Assembly: GCA_019449415.1 (NCBI GenBank) | Contig: JAGRPP010000023.1 | Location: forward strand, 124,001 to 188,000 | Origin: Geothrix sp. | Lineage (GTDB): Bacteria; Acidobacteriota; Holophagae; Holophagales; Holophagaceae | DNA: 64,000 nucleotides | Direction: 5' to 3' | Part shown: positions 8,585-17,769 of the stretch, piece by piece | Layout: the number at the start of each line of letters is the position of its first letter | How positions within the stretch are numbered: the first letter of the stretch is position 1 | Translations under genes and position numbers: made by a program | Notes under the pieces: generated by a model | Told to the model about the DNA's origin: nothing | The model's database searches: none | Seen by the model: the letters and a program-made list of their open reading frames with translations, nothing else

Positions 8585-9565
8585 TTGACCTTTCCCCTCT
8601 CCCCCTTCCAGATCCGTGATGTCCAGGTGCCCAACCGCCTGGTCATGGCGCCGCTGCACGAGATCACCGACCAGCCCTTCCGCAAGTTCATCCGGGAGAT
8701 CGGCGGCGTGGGGCTCGTGGTGTCGGAGATGATCAGCAGCGAGGCGCTGATCCGGCATGCGGTGAAGGCGGAGAAGATGATGGCGGCTACGGGCGAGCGG
8801 CCGCTGTCCATGCAGATCTCCGGCGGGCGCCCCGAGGCTTTGGCGGAGGGCGCGGCGCTCTGCGAGGCCGCCGGCGCGGATCTGGTGGATCTGAACATGG
8901 GCTGCCCGGCCAGCAATGTCACCAAGGGGGGCGCGGGTTCGGCGCTGCTGCGGGACATCCGCCTGGCGGAGCGCTGTGTCACGGGCATGGTGAAGGCCGT
9001 GAAGATCCCCGTGACGGTGAAGATGCGCGCGGGCTGGGACGCCTCGCAGAAGGACCGTGGCGAGTTCCTGGATTTCCTGCGGATGTTCGAGGCCGCGGGC
9101 GTGCAGGCCCTGGCCATCCACCCCCGCACCCGGGCCCAGCAGTACGAGGGGCACGCGGATTGGAGCATCATCGCCCGGGCCGTGGAGGCGGGCACCTCGT
9201 ATCCCATCATCGGCAACGGCGATGTGAATGCCGCCGCGGACGCCTACCGCATGGTGGCGGAGACCGGCTGCGCCGCTGTGATGATCGGCCGGGGGGCCCT
9301 CTACAATCCCTTCCTCTTCCGGCAGATCCTGGATCCGGAATTCGTGGTCACCACCGAGATGCGCATCGACGCCACCCTGCGCCTCTTCCAGATCCTGCTG
9401 GACCTGCTGGAACCCCGCGAAGCCCTGCACAAGATCAAGAAGATCGGCGCCTGGTTCACCAAGGGCGTGCCCGGCGGCCACGGCTTCCGCCAGAACCTGC
9501 ATGCCGCCAGTGATGCCCAGGCCCTCATGGCCGCCATCGATGCCCTGCGGCACCAGGCGGCCTGA
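8585..9565 (+). CDS. dus: tRNA-dihydrouridine synthase (DusB-like)
   Basis: 326 residues. FMN- and NADPH-dependent reduction of uridines in the tRNA D-loop. Visible: an N-terminal APLHEITDQPFR segment, the catalytic Cys107 in NMGCPASNVTKGGAGSALL, KMRAGW near 150, IHPRTRAQQYEGHADW, and the FMN phosphate-binding GNGDVN and GRGALYNP segments. Domain order and length match DusB. The listed start is TTG, directly before the first conserved strand; upstream GGAAGG is too far for ideal spacing, so the exact start is uncertain by a few codons. It converges with the HerA-like gene, with a palindromic repeat between them. Confidence 0.92.
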   Translation: MTFPLSPFQIRDVQVPNRLVMAPLHEITDQPFRKFIREIGGVGLVVSEMISSEALIRHAVKAEKMMAATGERPLSMQISGGRPEALAEGAALCEAAGADLVDLNMGCPASNVTKGGAGSALLRDIRLAERCVTGMVKAVKIPVTVKMRAGWDASQKDRGEFLDFLRMFEAAGVQALAIHPRTRAQQYEGHADWSIIARAVEAGTSYPIIGNGDVNAAADAYRMVAETGCAAVMIGRGALYNPFLFRQILDPEFVVTTEMRIDATLRLFQILLDLLEPREALHKIKKIGAWFTKGVPGGHGFRQNLHAASDAQALMAAIDALRHQAA

Positions 9566-9587
9566 CCATAGGTTCATTGGGGAAAGC

Positions 9588-9679
9588 GGAACACAGAGGA
9601 CGCGGAGCATCACAGAAGGCACAGAGGTAAAGAAGCAGTTCTCTGTGTCCTCCGTGGGGTTCCGTGAACTCTGTGTTCC
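9588..9679. repeat. Intergenic palindromic repeat (copy 2)
   Basis: Begins GGAACACAGAG and ends CTCTGTGTTCC, with a nested GAGGACGCGGAG / CTCTGTGTCCTCCG pair inside. It shares the CAGAGGACGCGG core with the element at 8430-8505. It lies between two convergent genes and could form a bidirectional terminator-like stem. Confidence 0.65.
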
Positions 9680-9709
9680 TGATTTCCTGAGGCTGGGAGG
9701 GTCTGATGA

Positions 9710-11182
<1,473 letters not shown>

Positions 11183-11219
11183 GGAAACCTCGGAGGCGGG
11201 AAGGTTCTGGATGGAGAGA

Positions 11220-12209
11220 TCAGGCCGGTCCGGCGGCGGTCGCTTCTTCGAGGACGAAGGCGGCGTCGGCGGTCTTGGGGGCCATCCGGATGGTGCATCC
11301 CTCTGCGGGGCAGCGCTCGCAGTAGAGGCGTCCGCAGGGATCCACATGGGTGTGGACCTCGCCTTCGACACCCCCCTCCTCGAGGGATTTCCTCGCGAAG
11401 GCCTCGCAGAGGTCGTGGGCCTGGCGTACGGGATAGAACTCAGGCACGACGATGTGCACATCCACATGGGTGAACCGGCCGGAGCGGAAGGTGCGCATCT
11501 CGTGGACGGCGATGATGTCCCAGGTGCGCACCCGGTTCATGGCCGCCAGCACCTTTCCGAGCACATCGGGATCCTCCATGTCGAGCAGGGCCTGGGAGGA
11601 TTCCTTCACCAGGCGGAAGCCCGTGCGGGCCAACAGCAGGCCCACGAGCATGGCCATGGCGGGGTCCAGCCACTTGAGGCCCGTGAGCTTCACGGCCAGC
11701 AGGCCCGTGGCGATGCCCACGGTGGTCCAGAAGTCGGAAAGGATGTGGTGGCCATCGGCTTCCAGGGCCTTGGACCGGGTCTTCCGGCCCTGGCGCAGCA
11801 GGAACCATCCCAGCAGGCCGTTGATGCCGCCGGCCACCAGGTTGACGGTGAGGCCGAGGCCCAGGTCCTTGAGCTCCACGCCGTAGAAGAAGCCCTTGGC
11901 GGCCTCGAACATGATGAGCACCGCCGCCAACGAGATGAGGCCGCCCTCGAAGGCGGCGCTGAAATGCTCGATCTTGCCGTGGCCGTAGGGGTGATCCTTG
12001 TCGGCGGGCTTGCCCGCGAAGATCACGGCCCCCAGGGCGAACACGGCCGCCACCACATTCACGACGCTCTCGATGGCGTCGGACTTCAGGGCCACGGAGC
12101 CGGACAGCAGGAAGGACAGATACTTCAGGCCGAGGACGCAGATCCCCGCCCCGATGGACAGGAGGGCGATGCGGACCCGGGATCGCTGTTCGAGGTGTTC
12201 GGCGGACAT
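11220..12209 (-). CDS. Cation diffusion facilitator with Cys-rich C-terminus
   Basis: 329 residues. CDF family Zn/Fe/Mn-proton antiporter of the inner membrane. Six hydrophobic segments are visible between about 15 and 200. Metal-site motifs are SDAIESVVN (TM2), [10 protein letters not shown] after TM3 and [14 protein letters not shown] (TM5). The cytoplasmic domain carries the usual [20 protein letters not shown] strand, and near residues 290-310 it has a cluster of four cysteines (C-x5-C-x2-C-x4-C) next to HTHVDPC that is not typical of the family. Metal specificity cannot be fixed from sequence. It follows the thiD-linked unknown gene by 25 bases and is probably co-transcribed with it. Confidence 0.9.
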   Translation of the reverse strand: MSAEHLEQRSRVRIALLSIGAGICVLGLKYLSFLLSGSVALKSDAIESVVNVVAAVFALGAVIFAGKPADKDHPYGHGKIEHFSAAFEGGLISLAAVLIMFEAAKGFFYGVELKDLGLGLTVNLVAGGINGLLGWFLLRQGRKTRSKALEADGHHILSDFWTTVGIATGLLAVKLTGLKWLDPAMAMLVGLLLARTGFRLVKESSQALLDMEDPDVLGKVLAAMNRVRTWDIIAVHEMRTFRSGRFTHVDVHIVVPEFYPVRQAHDLCEAFARKSLEEGGVEGEVHTHVDPCGRLYCERCPAEGCTIRMAPKTADAAFVLEEATAAGPA

Positions 12210-12234
12210 GGCGGCTCCGGTGGCCCTCAGGGTA

Positions 12235-13422
12235 TCAGCCGAGATCTTCGAAGAGCCCGCGCTGGACGCCATTGCCAGGATCCGCCGGGAAGGGGAAGGC
12301 GGCGGGCACGGCCCAGGGGCGGTCGGGATCGAAGGGGGCCGGTGGCGGCAGGTCCGGGGGCAGCCAGCGCAGGGCCGGCGGCGGCTGGATCTGGGCCAGG
12401 AGGGCCTGGGCCCCGGCCTCGGGTGGGACGGCAGGCACCCGCAGCAGGATGGTGGGCGCGTGGTCGAGCGTGTCGGACCAGGCCGCGGGTTGGAGGGCGC
12501 GGGCCTCCAGCGGGGCGGGATCCCGCGGATCCGCGGCCAGCCCGGGCGTGAAGGCGCCGGGTGCGGGGGGAAGCGGCAGGCTGGCCCGCCAGGGCAGGCC
12601 TTCCCGGAGGGCCTGCCGGCCGAGGAGGGCGGCCATCCGGGGATCGCTGCCGGCACCGAGGTGGATGGGCGTGCGCAGGCGCTCCTGGAGCAGGGCCTTG
12701 AGGGCCCGGAGCTGGCCGAAGGCGGCGGCCCAGGTGCCGCCCGCCCGCTGGAATTCCACCCCGCCGGTCAGGGCGACGCGCCAGCCGGCGGCGCGGCGCG
12801 AGAAGGGGAGGTCCACCCAGGCGCCCACCGACAGCCGCTGGGCCAGGCCCCGCTCAGTTGAACCCTGGGCTTCGGACATGGCGGCCACCAGGGCTTCGCC
12901 CGAGGCCAGCGTGGAGAGGGCCCCCAGCGGCAGGGTCACTTCCCCCCAGAGCCAGCCCGGCGGCACCTCGTCCCCCGGAGCGGGCGTTCCGAGATCCGGC
13001 AGATGCCAAGCAGGTGTGGACCGGGGCGACCAGCCGAGGACCCCATGGCGCCAGGCTTCGCCGATCGGCCCCTCGGGCATCCCGGGGGCATGCACCCACG
13101 CGCGGAAGGCGCCCCCGGGGAGCTGGATCGCCGTGTCGGGGCCCACATGCAGGCTGAGGCCGGGGACGGCGGAGATGGCCTCCCACCAGCCCTGGCGGGA
13201 CTCGGCGGGGAGGGCCTCCATCCAGGCCGGGGGGTGGTCCCACACCAGGCCGAAGCCTCCGGGAAGGAGCGAGGCCAGGTGCATGAGGCGGGCCAGGGCC
13301 CTGCCCGGGGCCGCATGGACCGAGGCCAGGCCTTCTTCCAGGAAGCGCGAGCCGGCCCAGCCGGCCCAGGGGCCGTCGGTGGCAGCGCGCAGCAGGAAAC
13401 CCCGGCCTTCCGTCTCCGTCAC
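12235..13422 (-). CDS. Protein of unknown function coupled to thiD
   Basis: 395 residues from a GTG that overlaps the thiD stop (GTGA at 13422-13419), which fixes the start and implies translational coupling. I do not recognise a family. The protein is rich in Pro, Trp, Leu and Ala, has no signal peptide or clear membrane segment, and alternates predicted strands with loops such as GGFGLVWDHPPAWMEALPAE and WRVALTGGVEFQR. The ending is Pro-rich (PPPAPFDPDRPW). Codon use is like its neighbours. A role connected to thiamine metabolism is only suggested by coupling. Confidence 0.7.
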   Translation of the reverse strand: MTETEGRGFLLRAATDGPWAGWAGSRFLEEGLASVHAAPGRALARLMHLASLLPGGFGLVWDHPPAWMEALPAESRQGWWEAISAVPGLSLHVGPDTAIQLPGGAFRAWVHAPGMPEGPIGEAWRHGVLGWSPRSTPAWHLPDLGTPAPGDEVPPGWLWGEVTLPLGALSTLASGEALVAAMSEAQGSTERGLAQRLSVGAWVDLPFSRRAAGWRVALTGGVEFQRAGGTWAAAFGQLRALKALLQERLRTPIHLGAGSDPRMAALLGRQALREGLPWRASLPLPPAPGAFTPGLAADPRDPAPLEARALQPAAWSDTLDHAPTILLRVPAVPPEAGAQALLAQIQPPPALRWLPPDLPPPAPFDPDRPWAVPAAFPFPADPGNGVQRGLFEDLG

Positions 13423-14246
13423 CGGGCCTCCGCGGCAAGGGGGGCGAACATCGGCCGGCCGACGCCTCCGGGGGCGAAGGCCAGGTTCCAGCGGTCGCGC
13501 AGGCGGCGAGCGGCCTCCTGGGCGGCCTCGAGGTCCGTCAGGCCACGGAGCCGGAGGCCCAGCCAGGTGGCCGACAGGAGGCAGCCCGTGCCGCGACGCT
13601 CGCCGGGGAGCCGGGGCGCGGATTCCAGAAGCCGGGTGCCATCGGTCGTGAGCCACAGATCCTGCACCTGGTCGCCGGCGGCATGGCCGCCCTTGAGCCA
13701 CACGGCGGCGGCTCCGGCCTCCAGCCAAGGTGCGGCCAGTACTTCGGGGGCAGCGCTGCGGATGGCCTCCGGCGGGAGACCGGCGTAGGCGGCGGCCTCA
13801 CCGCGGTTGGGGCTCACCACCCAGCCACCCATGGGCAGCAGGTCCCCGGCCATCCGGCGCAGGTCCCCCCCGTCGTGGAGGCCCACGCCGGCGCTGGGCG
13901 CGAGGATGGGATCCCAGATGCGGACTGGCGGCGCCAGGTGGCGAAGGGTGGCGCAGAGGCGGCGGAAATCCTGGGCCTCCAGCGCGCAGAGGCTGAGCTT
14001 CAGGCCCCAGCGGCCGGCCAGGTGCGGGGCCAGGGTCTCGACGCGCTGGACCGGATCCAGGCCGGGAGCTTCGATGCGGGTGCAGGCCAGGCCGTTCTGG
14101 AGGGTCTCGGCGAGGCTCACGGCCATGGGCTGGCAGCCCAGCTCCGCCAGGGCCAGGGCATCGCGCAGCAGACCTGCGCCGGCGGACGGATCCATGCCGC
14201 CCAGGCAGAGGGCGACCGGCGGGGTGCTGGAGCGGGTGTCATCCAT
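13419..14246 (-). CDS. thiD: Hydroxymethylpyrimidine/phosphomethylpyrimidine kinase
   Basis: 275 residues, the usual length for ThiD, which phosphorylates HMP and HMP-P for thiamine diphosphate synthesis. The ribokinase-fold signatures are GGMDPSAGAG (16-25) near the N terminus and RGTGC near residue 230, the anion hole and catalytic region. WDPILAPSAG and SPNRGEAAAYAG match the family. ATG at 14246 is preferred; a GTG seven codons upstream is in frame, and neither has a strong Shine-Dalgarno. No other thiamine gene is in the window. Confidence 0.87.
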   Translation of the reverse strand: MDDTRSSTPPVALCLGGMDPSAGAGLLRDALALAELGCQPMAVSLAETLQNGLACTRIEAPGLDPVQRVETLAPHLAGRWGLKLSLCALEAQDFRRLCATLRHLAPPVRIWDPILAPSAGVGLHDGGDLRRMAGDLLPMGGWVVSPNRGEAAAYAGLPPEAIRSAAPEVLAAPWLEAGAAAVWLKGGHAAGDQVQDLWLTTDGTRLLESAPRLPGERRGTGCLLSATWLGLRLRGLTDLEAAQEAARRLRDRWNLAFAPGGVGRPMFAPLAAEAR

Positions 14247-14284
14247 GGCGAAGTCCCAGGATGACACAGGATGGCCGCCGTCCC

Positions 14285-14590
14285 TTAAACCCGGCGGTCG
14301 GGATCCACGATCTCGGTGACCCGCAGGCCGAGGGTGTCTTCCAGCACCGTGACCTCGCCCCGGATGATGACGCGCTCCTTGCAGAGGACATCCATGGGTT
14401 CGCCGGCGCTCTTCTTGAGCTCCACCAGGGAACCCGGCTCCAGGTCCAGCAGTTCGCGGATGGTCATGCGCGCCTGGCCCAGCTGGATCTCCAGCGAGAG
14501 AGGGGTCTCGATGAAGGGCATGACCTCCGCCACCACCTGCTCAAAGCTGAGCACGCGGTCGACCTCGAGCCGATCTCCCCGCTTGATCAT
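14285..14590 (-). CDS. fliN: Flagellar motor switch protein FliN/SpoA domain
   Basis: 101 residues, short form with a single SpoA (surface presentation of antigens) domain. Visible: PLSLEIQLGQARMTIRELLDLEPGSLVEL and the DVLCKERVIIRGEVTVLEDTLGLRVTEIV strand series. FliN forms the bottom of the C-ring with FliM and controls rotation direction and export. It lies 72 bases downstream of fliL on the same strand, as expected of a flagellar pair, but fliM and fliG are not adjacent here. Confidence 0.9.
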   Translation of the reverse strand: MIKRGDRLEVDRVLSFEQVVAEVMPFIETPLSLEIQLGQARMTIRELLDLEPGSLVELKKSAGEPMDVLCKERVIIRGEVTVLEDTLGLRVTEIVDPDRRV

Positions 14591-14662
14591 GTCCCTCCCG
14601 GTGGTCCTGTCAAAGCATGGACCCGCGTTCCCGGCGCCGCAACGGGCATGCCAGGTCCCCGA

Positions 14663-15304
14663 TTACTGCTGGATGGCCCAGTCCACGATGAGCACGCTCT
14701 TGATGGGCCGCTTCGGCTTCTTGTGTTTGGGATCTTCCTTCTCGCCGGGTTTGAGGGGATGGGGCTTGAACTGCTCGTTGAGCTTGTCCTTCATCTCTTG
14801 GCGCAGGGCCTCGCGGGACTCGGCATCCGAAGCCTCCTCCACGCTCTTGCCGGAGAGGGCGCCCAGGATGATCGACTGAATGAGGCTCTTCTCGGGGGAG
14901 GGTTTGTCGCCGGAGACGAGCTTCCCCAACTCGGCATCGCAGAAGAGGATGTTCAGCTCGCAGCGGAGGAAGGCATTCCTCCGGGGGCCGGTGAGGTTCA
15001 CGGTGCGGGTCAGCACCATCACGGGCGAAGCTTCAGCGCCCCCATGCCCACCGCCTTCCTTCCCGTCACCGCTGCCCTCGCAGTCGTCCGAGTTCGCCTC
15101 GGCGGAGCCCGGCTCACCTGGAGCCGCTTCGGCCTGGGTGGCGGCCTGGGCCGCCGCGGCCTCGGCCGCCTCCTTCGCCGCCCGCCGCTTCTTCAGATAC
15201 CACAGGGTGCCCGCCCCACCCCCACCGAGGACCGCCAGCGCGACCACGATGAGGATGATCAGCTTCAGGGGACTCTTCTTGGGGGCGACCTCTTCGTCGG
15301 ACAT
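14663..15304 (-). CDS. fliL: Flagellar basal body-associated protein FliL
   Basis: 213 residues. A short cytoplasmic N terminus is followed by one membrane helix (about 15-37, LIILIVVALAVLGGGGAGTL) and an Ala/Glu-rich linker with an acidic Gly-rich patch. The periplasmic FliL domain begins near residue 95 (VLTRTVNLTGPRRNAFLRCELNI) and ends with VLIVDWAIQQ. FliL stabilises stator units around the motor. The insertion before the terminal strand (Lys/Pro-rich, about 180-200) is longer than in textbook FliL. The ATG at 15304 follows an AGGTTTCC-type ribosome site. Confidence 0.85.
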   Translation of the reverse strand: MSDEEVAPKKSPLKLIILIVVALAVLGGGGAGTLWYLKKRRAAKEAAEAAAAQAATQAEAAPGEPGSAEANSDDCEGSGDGKEGGGHGGAEASPVMVLTRTVNLTGPRRNAFLRCELNILFCDAELGKLVSGDKPSPEKSLIQSIILGALSGKSVEEASDAESREALRQEMKDKLNEQFKPHPLKPGEKEDPKHKKPKRPIKSVLIVDWAIQQ

Positions 15305-15514
15305 GGAAACCTCTGGCAACACCCCTTCTCATCGGAAGGGCGGGCGGGGGGCCTGAATTGCGGATAGGTGCCGGTTCCCTGCGGGAATTCGGGCCCATAC
15401 CAATGGAATACGGGATTTAGGGGAGCAGGATTCGCGGAGAGTGAAAGCTGGTGCATGTCACCAGCACCTGGAATCTTCGATCCATAATGCATCAAAAAAG
15501 GTCTTTGACATGAA

Positions 15515-15540
15515 TCAGGGCCCGTCGAAACGGGCCCTGA
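15515..15540 (-). terminator. Intrinsic-type terminator after the HU gene
   Basis: Perfect 11-bp stem (TCAGGGCCCGT / ACGGGCCCTGA) with a 4-base CGAA loop, 37 bases past the HU stop. On the minus strand a T6 run follows about 18 bases after the stem, so it is not an ideal U tract. It could also block read-through from the opposite direction. Confidence 0.7.
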
Positions 15541-15577
15541 AGATCCTGGAAACCGGCCGAAACCGGCTCGCCCGGTT

Positions 15578-15874
15578 CTACTTGCGCTTCTTGCCGCCCT
15601 TGCCATTGACTTCGTCAGCCAGCTTCTTGCCGGGCTTGAACTTGGCAACCTTCTTGGCAGCGATCTTGATGGGCTTGTTGTCGCGGGGGTTGCGGCCGGT
15701 GCGGGCGCCACGGTTGGCGACGGAGAAAGTGCCGAAGCCCACGAGGGTGACCTTGTCGCCGGAACGCAGGGCGGAGGCGATGCCACCGAGCACCTGATCC
15801 AGGGCGGCAGCGGCCTGGGCCTTGGTGATGCCGGCCTTGTCGGCGACGGCGCTGACCAATTCAGCCTTGTTCAT
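15578..15874 (-). CDS. hup: HU-family DNA-binding protein
   Basis: 98 residues. Starts MNKAELVSAVADKAG and contains VTLVGFGTFSVANRGARTGRNPRDNKPIKI, the HU/IHF DNA-wrapping arm with the conserved Arg and Pro at the tip. The Lys-rich end (GKGGKKRK) slightly extends the usual 90 residues. It dimerises, bends DNA and compacts the nucleoid. It stands alone, with a long AT-richer leader upstream and a terminator downstream, as expected for a strongly expressed monocistronic gene. Confidence 0.96.
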   Translation of the reverse strand: MNKAELVSAVADKAGITKAQAAAALDQVLGGIASALRSGDKVTLVGFGTFSVANRGARTGRNPRDNKPIKIAAKKVAKFKPGKKLADEVNGKGGKKRK

Positions 15875-16224
15875 GGAAACCTCCGAATTTGGGGAATTGC
15901 ATCCCCAGGTTGAGGGAAATGAAATCGCCTCCGGGTGGAGACGACCGTGCTTGCTGAGTTTTAAAACATCAAAGGCTTGTAGAAGCCGATGAATACTGTA
16001 TTTCCTAAACTGCCAAGAAGCTACGCCGCAGATGCAGCGTGGTCAAGGCTTTTCTTCGAAAAAAAACGGGAGATCGGCATTCCTGGGAGGTCTAGGTGTG
16101 CATGGAACATCTAAATGGGCGGAAATGCTTGCCTGTAAGTCTCATGGATCGCGCAGATCACCGTAGAACGGGCACCCTGGGGAGCGCCTATCCGCGAAAG
16201 GCCCGCCACGGCCTATGATGGGGC
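15875..16224. other. 350-base intergenic region between divergent hup and truA
   Basis: Distinctly more AT-rich than the rest of the window (e.g. TTTTAAAAC near 15960 and an A8 run near 16062). It must hold promoters for both genes. No ORF, tRNA or clear riboswitch fold is visible. Confidence 0.6.
16018..16046 (-). promoter_or_regulatory. Candidate hup promoter
   Basis: On the minus strand TTGACC (16046-16041), a 17-base spacer and TAGCTT (16023-16018). The -35 is good and the -10 weak. This would give an untranslated leader of about 135 bases before the HU ATG. An alternative TTGGCA element occurs about 35 bases further downstream. Confidence 0.35.
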
Positions 16225-17052
16225 ATGGCGTATCCCTTCTTCCTGACCGTGGCCTATGCGGGCGCGGGTTTCCATGGCTGGCAGATCCAGACGAGCCTGC
16301 GGAGCGGCCAGGGGGACCTGTGGAAGGCCCTCCGGGCCCTGGATCCCGAGGCCCCCATGCCCCAGGGCACGGGGCGTACGGATGCGGGCGTCCATGCTCG
16401 GGCCCAGGGCGTGCTGGTCCGCACGGTCCGCGCCTGGGATCCCTACCGCCTGCTCGCGGCCCTGAACGCGCACCTCCCCAAGGACATCCGCGTGATGGCC
16501 GCGCAGCCGGCGCCGGAGGCCTTCTTCCCCCGCCAGCACGCGGTGGCCAAGCGCTATGTCTACCGGCTGGGCCTGGGGCCCGTGGAGGATCCCCTGCTGG
16601 CCCCCTTCCGGTGGCATGTCCGCCAGGCCGCGCCGCTGGACCTGCAGGCCATGGCGGAGTCCGTGCCTCCGCTGCTGGGCACCCATGATTTCTCGAGCTT
16701 CCGCTGCGTGGAGTGCGTGGCGAAAACGCCGGTGCGGACCCTCCACGACCTCCGCCTCGCGCCCATGGAGGGCGGCGTGGAACTCATCTTCGAAGGCAGC
16801 AGCTTCCTCATGCACCAGGTTCGCATCATGACGGGCACCCTGGTGGAGGTGGGCCGAGGGCGCCGGCGCCCGGATTCGCTGGGGGCGCTGCTCGCCGCGC
16901 GGGACCGCACCCGGGCGGGCCTCACGGCGCCCCCGGGGGGGCTATGCCTCGAGAAGGTCTGGTACGAAGCCCGGTGGGGCATGGGGGACCCCAGCCCCTG
17001 GGGTGAACGCCCTGAAGACCAAAGACCAAAGACTGACGCTCAATCCAGGTAG
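16225..17052 (+). CDS. truA: tRNA pseudouridine(38-40) synthase TruA
   Basis: 275 residues. The catalytic Asp53 lies in GRTDAGVHA, the invariant TruA motif. FHGWQIQ near the start, AKRYVYRL (about 110), DFSSFRC (about 155) and SFLMHQVRIMTGTLVEVG (about 195) complete the family signature. It isomerises uridines 38-40 in the anticodon arm. The last 20 residues (PEDQRPKTDAQSR) look non-conserved and overlap the 3' end of the convergent TonB-like gene by 13 bases. Confidence 0.95.
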   Translation: MAYPFFLTVAYAGAGFHGWQIQTSLRSGQGDLWKALRALDPEAPMPQGTGRTDAGVHARAQGVLVRTVRAWDPYRLLAALNAHLPKDIRVMAAQPAPEAFFPRQHAVAKRYVYRLGLGPVEDPLLAPFRWHVRQAAPLDLQAMAESVPPLLGTHDFSSFRCVECVAKTPVRTLHDLRLAPMEGGVELIFEGSSFLMHQVRIMTGTLVEVGRGRRRPDSLGALLAARDRTRAGLTAPPGGLCLEKVWYEARWGMGDPSPWGERPEDQRPKTDAQSR

Positions 17053-17747
17053 AACCCCACGCCCTGCCAGACCTTGAAGCGGGTCTTGCCGTCCTTGGAG
17101 GTGGCGGGATCGAAGACGATCTTCTTGGCGGCCTCCACACAGGCCTCGCCGGCGTCTTTCACATCGGGGCCCTCGCCCGGCAGCCCCTGGATCAGGCGGG
17201 CGGCGACGACCTCGCCCTTCTCGCTGACCAGGACATTCACCACCACCACACCCTTGGGCCGCCCCGAGAAGAAGCCCGAGGACTTCAGGCGCGGCACGAC
17301 CCGGTTCAGGTTCAGGGGCCGGGCGGGCTGGATGTCTTCGCTCAGCAGCACCAGGTCCCCTTCGGCCGGAGTCGCCCCGGCCTTGCTGCGGAACTCGTCG
17401 TTTTCAGCCTTGAGCTTGGTGGCCTCGGTCTTGGCGTCAGCGGCTTCCTGCTTCGCGGCCTGCAGCTCCTTGAGGATGGCCTCGCCACCCCCCTGGTTTT
17501 CCGTGAGGGTGGCGCGCACCTGTTCGGCCTCGCGGCGGGCGGCCTGGGCCTCGGACCGGGCCAGATCCCTGGCTTTCTGGGACGCCGCCAGCTCCTGCTG
17601 CAGGTCCTCCGTGGCCGCCAGCCGCTGCTTGAGGCCATCCCGCTCTTCGGTGAGACGACGAACCTGGGCCTCCAGCTGGGCGGGCGTCGGTTTCTTGGCC
17701 GCCGCAAGGGGCACGGCAATCAGCAGCAGGGCAAGGACGATGCGCAT
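17040..17747 (-). CDS. Secreted coiled-coil protein with TonB-like C-terminal domain
   Basis: 235 residues. A signal peptide (MRIVLALLLIAVPLAAA) is followed by a long coiled coil (about 20-125, heptads of Leu/Ala/Glu/Lys/Gln), then a compact domain (150-235) with VVVVNVLVSEKGEVVAARLIQGLPG and ACVEAAKKIVFDPA. That last part matches the TonB C-terminal/energy-transducer fold. There is no N-terminal membrane anchor beyond the signal and no Pro-rich spacer, so it is not a classical TonB; a periplasmic scaffold is more likely. It lies 22 bases after the DUF4388 gene, in the same operon. Confidence 0.7.
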   Translation of the reverse strand: MRIVLALLLIAVPLAAAKKPTPAQLEAQVRRLTEERDGLKQRLAATEDLQQELAASQKARDLARSEAQAARREAEQVRATLTENQGGGEAILKELQAAKQEAADAKTEATKLKAENDEFRSKAGATPAEGDLVLLSEDIQPARPLNLNRVVPRLKSSGFFSGRPKGVVVVNVLVSEKGEVVAARLIQGLPGEGPDVKDAGEACVEAAKKIVFDPATSKDGKTRFKVWQGVGFYLD

Positions 17748-17769
17748 GGCGCCTCCGGATGCGGAGGGT

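Noticed and set aside
12272..13651. 459-codon plus-strand frame opposite the thiD-linked unknown gene
   Set aside because: Arg/Gly/Pro-rich composition of a shadow frame; the minus-strand frame has a coupled start with thiD and balanced composition.
15875..16224. tRNA or structured RNA in the hup/truA spacer
   Set aside because: No cloverleaf, T-loop or riboswitch consensus could be found by eye.
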